Shown: positions 1 to 9,500 of the stretch, one piece after another
Position numbering within the stretch: position 1 is the stretch's first letter
Layout of the letters: every line of letters starts with the position of its first letter
Assembly: GCA_009801015.1 (NCBI GenBank)
Contig: VHZZ01003210.1
Location: 38,727-83,303 of the forward strand
DNA length: 44,577 nt
Direction: 5' to 3'
From: Silene noctiflora
Lineage: Eukaryota; Streptophyta; Magnoliopsida; Caryophyllales; Caryophyllaceae
Translations under genes and position numbers: made by a program
Notes under the pieces: model-generated
What the model was told of the DNA's origin: nothing
The model's database searches: none
Seen by the model: the letters and a program-made list of their open reading frames with translations, nothing else

Positions 1-439
1 CAATTCTCCCAAATTAGGGTTTGTATAAACTGAGACGATAAACTGATTAAAGACTAGAGACTTACTAACACGATTGGTACGGAAACGAGAGATCCAGAAC
101 CCACAATAGCTTAAAACTTGATTAGGAATTGATGAAGATGATTAGAGAGAGTCTGGAGAGTGTTTAGGTTTTTATAAAATGAATCAGAAACTGACGAAGT
201 GTTTTTAAATACCTCCCCAATCATTTTAATCAAAACCGTGCAATTACTCCGTTTCAGACCAGACACTCGACCGAGTACCAGAGGCATTGGACCGAGTACG
301 CGCCACTCGACCGAGTGTCCCCTAAACTCGACCGAGTACACCCAAGGCAGTAGCCTGCTTAAAACGTACAAGACACCTACTCGGTCGAGTACAACTCACT
401 CGACCGAGTACGCAAGGACTAGAAAAGCGTAGTATTACA
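1..439 (-). mobile_element. 3' LTR of a Ty3-type retrotransposon, antisense, cut by the window edge
   Basis: Read on the minus strand, a short reading frame ends in a TAA near 451-453. It is followed by a purine-rich tract (AAGGAGGGAAAAC) and then TGTAATACTACG, starting at 439. A stop codon, polypurine tract and TG-start in that order are what is expected at the junction of a Ty3 polyprotein, PPT and 3' LTR. A TATAAAA box lies at about 172-179 on the minus strand. The region upstream of it (265-409) holds six ACTCG-NN-CGAGT palindromes. The far end of the LTR is not visible. Assignment to Ty3 rather than Copia rests on this junction only. Confidence 0.55.
265..409. repeat. Cluster of six ACTCG-NN-CGAGT palindromes in the LTR U3
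   Basis: Copies lie at 265-276, about 287-298 (left arm damaged), 305-316, 326-337, 379-390 (central bases inverted) and 398-409. They sit roughly 90-230 bp upstream of the minus-strand TATA box, where LTR enhancer repeats are usually found. The motif and positions are directly visible; an enhancer role is inferred. Confidence 0.75.
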
Positions 440-462
440 GTTTTCCCTCCTTAAAAATGAAC

Positions 463-615
463 TTCGTCCTCGAAGTTCACGCCCATACCCATATAACACA
501 ACAACCCCATATAGCACAAAAACTTACATATATTATANTTCGTCCTCGAAGTTCACGCCCATACCCATATAACACAACAACCCCATATAGCACAAAAACT
601 TACATATATTATAAC
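463..615. repeat. 75-bp direct duplication separated by a single N
   Basis: The stretch from about 463 to 537 recurs almost base for base at 539-615. The copies are separated only by the ambiguous base at 538. Each copy carries the antisense polyprotein tail (TTCGTCCTCGAAGTTCACG on the plus strand). Two identical flanks meeting at an N is typical of an unmerged contig overlap, so this may not be real duplication. Confidence 0.8.
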
Positions 616-659
616 ATACACTATACTTACTTATATACAACATAAAATCTACAAACACA

Positions 660-1010
660 GATGAAAACACGATTGTTACATTCTACCCCCGTAAAAACAA
701 GCTTACGTCCTCGTAACCGAACTCATATATGAGCAACTAAAACCAATCATGCCACCACAAGGAAAACGTTGCAAGAACCAACGAAATCAAAGAAAATCAA
801 AAAGAAGGATACCAAATAAGTACAAACTGAACAAGGTTACTCCTACACAGTCATACCACCAGAACCTTTACCACACCGCAGGTCAAAGTTACCCCAATAT
901 AGTCAACAAATGCACTAACTTAGACAAAGGTATAGAAGTGGATAAGATCAAACCGTGTAGTATATCCACACCCAAACACGATGAATAGATATCACGATTG
1001 TTACATGTCA
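660..1010 (-). mobile_element. LTR-retrotransposon relic with two LTR-start-like repeats
   Basis: On the minus strand the string TGTAACAATCGTG occurs at about 1006-994 and again at 680-668. The second copy directly follows a G-rich tract (ACGGGGGTAGA) that resembles a polypurine tract. This suggests two LTR starts with most of the internal region lost. The 327 bp between them has no convincing coding content. It abuts the Copia fragment on its right, so this part of the window is nested retroelement debris. Confidence 0.4.
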
Positions 1011-1033
1011 CACACCGAGCTTTTATTCAAATT

Positions 1034-2568
1034 AATAGAACGAGCAAACGGAATAAATTTAACCACTTTGTCACCTGGATGACCAAGTCGACGTTGTCAT
1101 AGATCATAAGTCCCTACCTTGCCCATAGAATTGACCGAATAAGGCTTATTGTCCGAGTGAAGCAAATACAGTCCATCTCGTAGCTCACCTACTCCAATCA
1201 TCATCCTCGAGGAATGATCCTATATAAGCCAAGAATCTTTAGCAAATTGCATAATATAGTCATTGTCAAGCGTTACTTGCAACACAAAAATTAAATTGCA
1301 AGTTAAACTCGGGACAAATAAAACCCGGCGAAGAGTAATCATATCATTGATGCACATTGTCCCCATAGTAGCAACCATGATCCGCTGCCCGTTAGGAAGA
1401 CCAACGGGTCGAGGTGAAATTTCGGTAGACTCGATAAACAAAGACAAGTCACTTGTGACATGGTTAGAAGCACCGATATCGATAATCCATGAAAGGCACG
1501 TACCAGAGAGTCCTTCAGAGGAAGCAAGAGGAGTCGTGGTAACTACAATAACATGAACAACCGAGCTATTGTCCGAATTCTGTGACCCGGACCCGCCTGC
1601 ACCAGCCCCTGTCCCAATACCTTTACGATGACGAAGCTCAGCCAAGGTACGAGGCCGACTACCCCACCAATCCGGAAATTTATTTTGCTTAACAAAACAA
1701 GAATTAACATCATGCCAATAAATGGTACAGTGTGAGCAAAATAATTTACGCCTTTCAAGTTTCTCCTGCTCACGAAGAGCTTTCCAATCAGCAGGGGTGC
1801 GTGACACCCCGGAAATAGCGAACGCCACTACAGGAAGTACGTCAATGTCAGGGGGCTGCGGGGCATCACCAAGCAAGCGTTCGGCCTGTAACGCAGAGTG
1901 GTACCCGCGATTGAGAGTGGGTAATGGATCGAGTTGAAATTGTTGATTACGAAGAGCGCCATAAAGAATACGATCAAGACGCATAAAAAATTGACGGAGT
2001 CATTCATTATCAAGCCGCTGCAGTGCTTGAGACGAGATGTCACAAAGACATCGTCCACATTTACACGCAAAAGGGGGTTTGTGAATAACTAAAGCATCCC
2101 ACAACGATTTCAATTTTTCACAGTACGTTGTAACGGACATACCTTTAAGTTGCTTGCAATTTCCGAGTTCAGTTTTGAGGGAATGGATCGACGTACCATC
2201 AACCACGGCAAATCGTTACTCCAAATCTTTCCATATAGCGGACGCATCTTCAACGTATGGAACGCTAATAAGAACGGTCGGGTCAATTGTATTTCGAAGC
2301 CATTGAACAATGGTGCAATTGACAACCTCCCATTGTTCAAGCAATTTTTGTTTAGTCAGTTTTTTAATTGAACCGTCGCAAAAGCCAAATTTGCGACAGG
2401 ATTTGAGAGACATTCTTATTGAACAGCTCCAGTCCTCGTAATTGTCACTTGTTAATAAGACAGTAGAAATTTTGATGACAGGAATATCAAGAGAACCAAA
2501 AAAAATGGTGAAAGTGGATCGATTTTGAACTCGGTAGGTGGTGTTTGGTCGGAGTCCTCACCAGACAT
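1034..2568 (-). pseudogene. Copia (Ty1) gag-protease-preintegrase fragment, degenerate
   Basis: A minus-strand relic of a Copia polyprotein. In order from 2568 downward it shows: a gag N-terminal region (NYEDWSCSIRMSL near 2440-2400); the UBN2-type gag body (2400-2000); a CCHC zinc knuckle (CSHCTIYWHDVNSC, near 1730); and the aspartic protease site near 1470, where the usual D-S/T-G reads DIG. At about 1060-1200 comes the start of the GAG-preintegrase domain (RRLGHPGDK). It is broken by at least one indel in a T-run near 2510, further frame changes near 2210 and 1990, and a stop near 1217. Integrase, reverse transcriptase and RNase H are absent, so it cannot move on its own. Confidence 0.85.
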
Positions 2569-2625
2569 GGCGAGAGAAGGAGATGCATGACATCTGCTAG
2601 GTTTTTTTGAGAGATTTTTTTGGCT

Positions 2626-2637
2626 GGCTCGATACCA
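2626..2637 (-). other. Primer-binding site of the Copia relic (tRNA-iMet type)
   Basis: The minus strand reads TGGTATCGAGCC directly after a terminal CA (2639-2638). Plant Copia elements primed by initiator Met tRNA usually show TGGTATCAGAGCC here; this copy lacks one base. It marks the 5' LTR/internal junction and sits about 60 bp upstream of the gag start at 2568. Confidence 0.7.
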
Positions 2638-2757
2638 TGATAGGAAATGGAATCGGAATTGTGTGTATTCTCATTAACGATCAATGAATTATAGAATACA
2701 AGATATCCTATAAAATAAGAATATATCAAAACCGATATTATATGATGCTAATATTAC
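2638..2757 (-). mobile_element. Residual 5' LTR of the Copia relic
   Basis: This AT-rich sequence ends in CA just before the primer-binding site. It contains a TATA-like minus-strand stretch around 2705-2725. The upstream limit is hidden because a foldback MITE begins at 2758. No matching 3' LTR is visible, consistent with truncation of the element near 1010-1034. Confidence 0.45.
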
Positions 2758-3512
2758 GGCCTAATACCATCCCCGAGCAAAGGTTGCGCTAATTAGATCG
2801 CGACCCGGTTTTACTCTTACTCCCAATCTATTTATCTTGACCTACTTTCACCCAACCAAGCAGAAGGTCATGACCTAGATCATTAACTCAATCATTTGAT
2901 CACAAATTAATCATGCATTTTATACTTTTTATTGTTTTTTAATTGTTCAACCAATAGCAATTGGACACATACAAGGTCAATAAGAAGGTCAATTTTGTTC
3001 AACTATGGTCACAAATTGACCTTTTAATGTTTTTGATCACAAATTAATCATGCTTAATTGTGTCATTACCATGACCAAGCAAAGTCATGACCTAACAATT
3101 GACCTTGCTTGGGGATGGTCTAAGGGGCACGATTTCCTTAGACTATCCCCAAGCAAGGTGTCAATTGGTAGGTCATGACCTTGCTTGGTCATGCTAATTA
3201 CACAATTAAGAGTGTTTAATTTATGACCAAATGTGGTAATTTGTGACCAAAAACATGAAATGGTCAATTTGTGACCATGGTTGAACAAAATTGACCTCCT
3301 TATTGACCTAGTATGTATCCAATTGTTATTGGTTAGACAATTAAAAAACAATAAAAAAGTATAAAATGCATGATTAATTTGTGAACAAATGATTGAGTTG
3401 ATGACCTAGGTCGTGGCCTTCTGCTTGGGAGGGTGAAAGTAGATCAAGATAAATAGATTGAGATTAAGAGTAAAACCGGGTCACGACCTTTGCTTGGGGA
3501 TGGTCTTAGACC
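2758..3512. mobile_element. Long foldback MITE (two inverted arms of about 370 bp)
   Basis: The left arm (2758-3123) and right arm (about 3137-3512) are inverted copies joined by a 13-nt centre. Shared blocks include the ends (GGCCTAATACCATCCCC versus the complement of GGGGATGGTCTTAGACC), a CGACCCGGTTTTACTCTTA block, an ATTAATCATGCATTTTATAC block and a GGTCAATTTTGTTCAA block. Each arm also starts and ends with inverted copies of CCATCCCCAAGCAAGGT, so each arm looks like a MITE itself. No coding content and no clear target-site duplication were found. Confidence 0.85.
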
Positions 3513-3857
3513 ATAGTGTGTAACACGAATCGTTATTTTCATTCCTTGGTGATCTAGTTGGTTACATAAATATTTTGCACAAATTTTCAAAATTTTGGTT
3601 TAAAACGAGCATTATTTATCTTAACCATAAGGCTAGCTGAATATTTAGAGTACTCATAATGTGTTCGACGAATACTAAATAGGGAGTAATAAATATTCAT
3701 AAGTTTAAAACGATCACACATAAATAAATGATTTTATAAGTTCCAACTTACTATGAATAATATATGCTTAACGAGTTTGCATCAGGTTTGAAATTTGTTG
3801 TTATTTCTGACAAATGATGTTTTATGGTTCAGATGTTAACATGTTTATCACTATAAG
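3513..3857. other. AT-rich intergenic DNA, nothing recognised
   Basis: No open frame of note, RNA gene or repeat structure is evident between the foldback MITE and the next GC-rich element. Confidence 0.5.
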
Positions 3858-4204
3858 TAGAGTTGGTCGCGGGCCAGGTTCAGGCTGGGCTCACCCTACC
3901 GAGCCCTCACCTGTCCATGAATATGGCAGGTCTAACGGCCAGTCCAGTCCAGGTTGGGCTATAACCTGAACCCTACCCATGGTGGGTTCTTGGCAGGTTG
4001 CGGGGGTGGAGGGGGGGCAAAGGGCGAGTCGAGTTCGAAATATGGAACTCGCGGACCAAAAGGGCGAGTCGGGTTCGAAATATGGAACTCGTACCCAGTC
4101 CGTGAATAGGACAGTCCTGGCAAGTCAAGGTGAGGGCTATAAACGCAGATTAAAATTCGCGATCTGCGTCGGGCTGGGTTGTCCCGTTACTTTGGCCAGG
4201 CCTA
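3858..4204. mobile_element. Possible hAT-like non-autonomous element, GC-rich
   Basis: A GC-rich island in AT-rich DNA begins TAGAGTTGGTCGCGGGCC and ends GGCCAGGCCTA, giving short imperfect inverted ends. Flanking CTATAAGT (left) and CTATAGTG (right) could be a degraded 8-bp target duplication. Inside, a 40-bp unit (AGGGCGAGTCGAGTTCGAAA and onward) is tandemly repeated at 4021 and 4061. There is no transposase. The open frame across it is probably incidental to GC content. Confidence 0.45.
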
Positions 4205-4833
4205 CTATAGTGTATGAATTTCTTCATTTCTTTCTCTCCATTTTCTTTTTAATACACCCATATTTTAATATATTTTCTCTCTCTATCCATTAAAACTTTA
4301 TTTTTATGAAACGATTACAAGCAATCCGGACAGTTTATGGAAAATGAAGAGAATCCGGACCGATAATGTATATTTCCTCCCCTCCAAACCAAAGGTAACA
4401 GTTGCTTTATCAAACTTGTCGAGACACGTTTTGCAACGTCTATATGTTTAGTTACACATTATTAATAATTATAAAAATTTGATATTCTTATAGTATTCAT
4501 GATGATAAATCAAACAATATCTCACATACCTATATTTTGCCTTGTAGATTAAAAATAATATCAAAGATTCCCTACGACCATAAATTGCCTGAAAATAAGT
4601 GTTATATTCCACTCTACCACTTTCATTCTTATACACTATTTACAAGTAACCATTCGATTTCAATTTTCGCTTGATACATAACGTGAAAATATATTCATGT
4701 GGGGTCTTGTTTGATTCGTCTTTACGAATACATTAAAAATATCTAACTTTTATAATTTTTGCAAATACGTAGCTAACGATATTTTGCGCATAAAATACGC
4801 GTTGACAAACGTGAAAAAGTATAGTGATAAAGT
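4205..4833. other. AT-rich intergenic DNA, nothing recognised
   Basis: Low-complexity AT-rich sequence without a supported gene, RNA or repeat. Confidence 0.5.
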
Positions 4834-5090
4834 TTAGATGAATGGAGGAAGTAGTTCAAAATGGGAGGATGATGAGTAAGTTTCCACTTTCCATGAAATA
4901 TTACAAAGCGTCTCCCTTGTGACGGGTCGGATTCGAAGACGGATAATGTCACTCACAAAACAAATAGGGGGACAAGGTGGGGGGCACCCCCCACTTGCTT
5001 TCCTCTCTCCTCTATTTGGGCATTTTATCTCATAAAATGGTACCCGTCTTCTCATTTGTGACGGATACCTTCCGTCACAAATGAGAATTT
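4834..5090. mobile_element. MITE-like element ending in a perfect hairpin
   Basis: A segment with the GACGGGTCGGATTCGAAGACGG motif and a C-rich centre. It closes with a perfect 16-bp inverted repeat, TCTCATTTGTGACGGA at 5050-5065 and its complement at 5071-5086, around a 5-nt loop. Non-coding; the small antisense frame here has no domain. The family name cannot be set from sequence alone. Confidence 0.5.
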
Positions 5091-6430
5091 GCCGAAATAT
5101 TATTAGGCATGATTAGATAGACCATTAGGTCATTATCATACTATCAACTTAAACATTATTACACATTACACATTACACATTTCACATTTGTAAATTTAAT
5201 AATGCAATTCATGCAAAGATGCATTTGGGTGTCCAAATCATATTAACTTAATTTAGACTTTAAACTTTAGATAATCTAATGTAACTAAAGATCTTCCGTC
5301 ACATACACAATCATATTCAAAGTATTTGTAGCTTATGTGCTTAATCATTCGATTCAGTTCAATTCAATCTCTAGATTGGTCGTAAACTTAGTTTGTTCCA
5401 TTTATTATTTAATTAAAGCTTTAAGATTACTAGTAATTACTTTCGGATGCTATGTCAATGTCAATTACCATTAATTGGGTTTGAATTAATTGCATTATTG
5501 ACGACTAATAAGTGGATCAAGTTTATGTTGCTTTCAGGAAAAAACAGAAACCAACAAAAGTTCATGCTATATATTTTTAGGAAAAAAAAACTTCCATACG
5601 TCTTTGCTTTAATTTATCCTCTTTTGATCCTTTGTACAATGTTTGGGGAGGAAAACATTAGTGTTTGGTGTTTAGGTTGATAGTGAAATGAAAATGAGTT
5701 AGCGTCTAGGTGGAGCTCAATCTCGGCATCATCCTCTCACATGTAATAAGTATGGATCCCAATAATAATGAATGCATCAGGCTGAATCATACGGAGTATT
5801 AGACATGCAGGAATTATCATTTCTGATATTTACTTTATACTCGTATTTGCCTTTATATTTATAAATAATAGTACTAAAACCGAGCGAAGTCATAGAACTC
5901 GTAACCCTTTCAAATCTTTCGTCTACAATGTTGAATTTGGTTTGTTGAAAAGGGATTTAAATACCTACATTCATTTTCATATTATTAATTTGTCTCTCAT
6001 ACTTGACATTAAAGATAAAGAGCGTTGCTTTTATAGTTAATAACGATTTTTTTTTTTTGCAGCGGTAAAGATAAACTCCATATTACACAAAACTTATTTG
6101 AAAAATGCAATACAGGTCCATGTTTAAGTGTCAAACTCGATCATAATACAAAAGTCACTCGAATATCTAATGATATATATGAGTCGGATATATCCGAGTA
6201 TTGAATGTGTACCACGAGATTGAAAATGAAAAGTTGGAGTAAGATTGAAAATAAGTGCAAAACAATCTACTTGGAGAAACAAATTATCATTCAAGTAGTT
6301 AGACAATCACCTTTGCCACAATAATTTTTGCTTGGAATTTACTCCAACAATCTCAAAAATAACTCGAAAATAAACTAAAAATACACAAAAACTCCATGTT
6401 ATCATCCCATTTATCAAAAATATTCATAAT
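5091..6430. other. AT-rich intergenic DNA downstream of CESA8
   Basis: Mostly AT-rich sequence with an ACACATT microrepeat at 5158-5185 and a T-run at 6048-6059. The short frames are random. No gene is supported. Confidence 0.5.
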
Positions 6431-6432
6431 CG

Positions 6433-6510
6433 AAGAGGACTTAACCCAGTAGTTAAGACCCGAGGTATCATTACAATAGGTCACGGATTTGAATCCCGCT
6501 CCCTCCTACA
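6433..6510 (+). repeat. tRNA-derived (SINE-head-like) relic
   Basis: The stretch resembles a decayed Pol III promoter. AGTAGTTAAGA at 6448-6458 resembles an A box and GGATTTGAATCC at 6485-6496 resembles a B box, about 35 bp apart. It does not fold as an intact tRNA (no matched acceptor stem seen), so it is called SINE-like rather than a tRNA gene. It ends 7 bp from the CESA8 stop codon and so probably lies within the CESA8 3' UTR, on the opposite strand. Confidence 0.4.
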
Positions 6511-6516
6511 TTCCTC

Positions 6517-9500
6517 TTAACAATCAATAGAAATACAATTTTGAGTCAAGGTTTTACCATCATCCTTACTCACAAAAGGATCAATTTTAACCCAAACAAG
6601 TGAGAAAACAGAAGCCAGTAAAACTGACCACAATATCACTATAGTTGGTGTCCTGTTTTGCCTTCCCATGAGACCCTTTAAGAAGGGGTACAAGTGAAGG
6701 ATGACCCACATCGCGAAAAACACCTTCCCGAAGAGCGGTCCCCATGCCTCGTATCCGCTGTTCAAGGCGTCTGAGAATCCGGCTACTACCCCGACAATGT
6801 TGATGATGATTAGGGAAGTGGGAGGGATGAGTAAGGTTGTCCATTTGAAGGCGTAGAGTTCTCCAAACTCGCCGTCTTCTGAGGACTTGGCTGTGACAGT
6901 GAAGTTGGTGTCGACACCACCTATTACTTTTAGGAAGCCTTGGAAGACGGCGAAGAGGTGAGCTGAGACGCCACCGATCACCCAAAACTGCTCGTTACGC
7001 CACCAGTCTTCGATGCTTACTCCGCTCCAACGGAGCTCTAGTACACTCACTGTTATGATTGACATGAAGAGCCCTAGGAAAAGCATGCTTGCTAGGTTTG
7101 ATAGCTGATACATACATCGAAATTATAGTGTTAGTCTCATGAAAACGATTTAATTTTCGAGGATAAGCACTTCTTCAGACCGTCTCATAATAAGATTATA
7201 TCCCCGACCTATCATGGTTTAAGACAAATGGGTAAAGTGTAACGAAATTTTAAAGTTCTAATACAAATCAAGTACGGACTACAGAGTATATAAAAACCTG
7301 CACCGACGACCTCTAGACGAAATGACTAGATCCAGTTAATGTAAGACAGTCGAATAGAAACTGTTACGGAATACAAGGTATAAGTATAAGTTGTTAAGAT
7401 ACCAATATGTAAAGGGAACATACCACTGGTATAATGAACTTGCCAGTGAGGAGGCAGATAGCAGGCAAGGTACAATAAGCAATGAGAGGAAGGGAAGTAA
7501 AGGGGTAAATAATGGTATTAGTGTATGCCAATCTCTGAAGCCACTTAAGGCGTCCTCCTCCAAAACCATACCAAAGAGGACAATGTCTACTCATGAAAAT
7601 CTCGATGGATCCGAGAGCCCAACGAAGAACTTGGTGAAGTCTATCTGACAAATTGAGGGGTGCAGACCCTTTGAATGCCGGTCTTAAGGGCACGCAGTAT
7701 ATTGATCTCCAACCCCGGCAATGCATTTTGAATCCCGTCAGGATATCTTCTGTTACCGAACCATATATCCATCCAATCTGCCATAATAAGAGTAGGTGGT
7801 GAAACAGGTAAACTCCATGGACTAACTAAATCTGGCAAAGGGGTCATTCAGTTTGCTATGGCCTATGGTCATTTCGGTTATGAAACAATTCTATTCAGGC
7901 CATTTTCCGATATGTAACTAGCCCTTAATTGGAGGGGAATGAAGTTTACCTCTTTTCCCCAGGCAGTCTTCTCTTCATAGCCGCAGCTAATGACATGTAT
8001 AGCTTCATTGATCAGCGAGGAAGGGTTAGCAGAATCAGGAATGCCTCCGTTTTCCATCATTGTAGACTCGATAAGAACGGAAGATAATCCAAATGTCTTC
8101 TCAAAGCTTGTTTGAGATATCAACATCGACCTTTCATATTCATCGTAGTCTGCATTTCACATTGGGATTGTACATTAGACTAAAATCATTCATTTCCATC
8201 TGATGTGTTGGGATTAGCATAGAACTATGAGTAGACTTACCATTGAGCTCCTTAAGGTTGAAAATGGCAGCATCTAAATCTTCGCGTTTAATCTCAGAGA
8301 TGTCTTTTTCTTTCTTCTTCTTGGAAGGACAGCAGAAAGAAGAAGATGAAGAGGTTTTTGGTTCTATACGAGGTGATGATGGCGGTCCGTAGCCATACAA
8401 AGCTTGCCTGTTGAATACACATCCTGTCCCCACATAAACCGGTCCTTGAATCCCGTCAAGCCCTTTCATATTAACCTAGGTCACAAACAGCATATTTTAT
8501 ATTAGCCAACCTTTAGATCAGGTAGACAGGTTTTGACTTATTGAGCGTATGTTAAAGGATCTTACATCAAAGAAGACAATGTTTCGGTTGGCATATCGAT
8601 CACTTTTGTCAATACCATCGAATCTTTGAGGGAACTGCACATAACAGACATTACAGCCTACAACAGGATCCATCAAAAAGCACATTGCTTCCCGGACTGC
8701 CTTGCTGTTGTTAACATAGTGATCACAATCAAGATTGAGAATGTAGGGAGCATTTGTCAGGATTGCAGACACTCTGACCTGTAAAAGGTAACCGATAGCA
8801 TTAAAACACGTGCAACGATTAAAAGATGGTTTTTGATTCTACGGTACTGGGAAATTGAATGGTTCAGGGAAAATACCAGAGCATTCTCAGCACCAGCCTT
8901 CTTATGATGTGGATATCCAGGCCGTTTTTCTCTCGAGACATATACAAGCCTGGGAAGTTCATTACCTTCCATGTCATGTGCGCCGGTATTACCTAAGAAA
9001 ACCTGGAACAATGACAAACATTTCAGAGACCATTTCCTGGTTTTTGAAAGCATTCACCAGAATTAACACATACTCCTGACCAAATAGCCTTTATTACGTT
9101 TACGTGTATAACGAAGGCTAAAACCAAGGTCATGTGTTCCACCAATTAACGACTTTACTAAGTAAGCATACATCTTCGCTAACCAAGTATACTTGGCATA
9201 CCTGAATCATTCCTGGGTGATCACGAGTATTATTCCCGGGCCAAGGTGTTCCGTCTGCCATTGTCCAACCTTCTTCAGGAGTTTTCTGTGCCTTAGCAAC
9301 TAAGCCATTAACTCTTACTTTGAATTCCTCATAATCTCTCTGTGAACATAGCATACATTATGAGATCACTACCTTAAAACGAAGATTATAATAGAAACCG
9401 GTGTTTAAAATACAAAAAAAAAAAAATGGAAGACGTACTTTCATTGATCTGCGTTCCTTGACAAAAGAGGGCTGGACTTTGTCCTTAAGGTAGTCAATTT

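Noticed and set aside
1263..1556. Plus-strand open frame of 97 aa
   Set aside because: It lies opposite the Copia gag-protease fragment, whose motifs are on the minus strand; this is a shadow frame.
3979..4293. 104-aa plus-strand frame
   Set aside because: It runs across a GC-rich MITE-like element with a 40-bp tandem repeat and out into AT-rich DNA; no domain.
6433..6510. Functional tRNA gene
   Set aside because: Only A/B-box-like motifs are present; no paired acceptor stem or anticodon arm could be laid out.
6587..6985. 132-aa minus-strand frame overlapping the last CESA8 exon
   Set aside because: An alternate frame of the conserved CESA8 membrane-domain exon; Arg/Pro-rich by frame shift.
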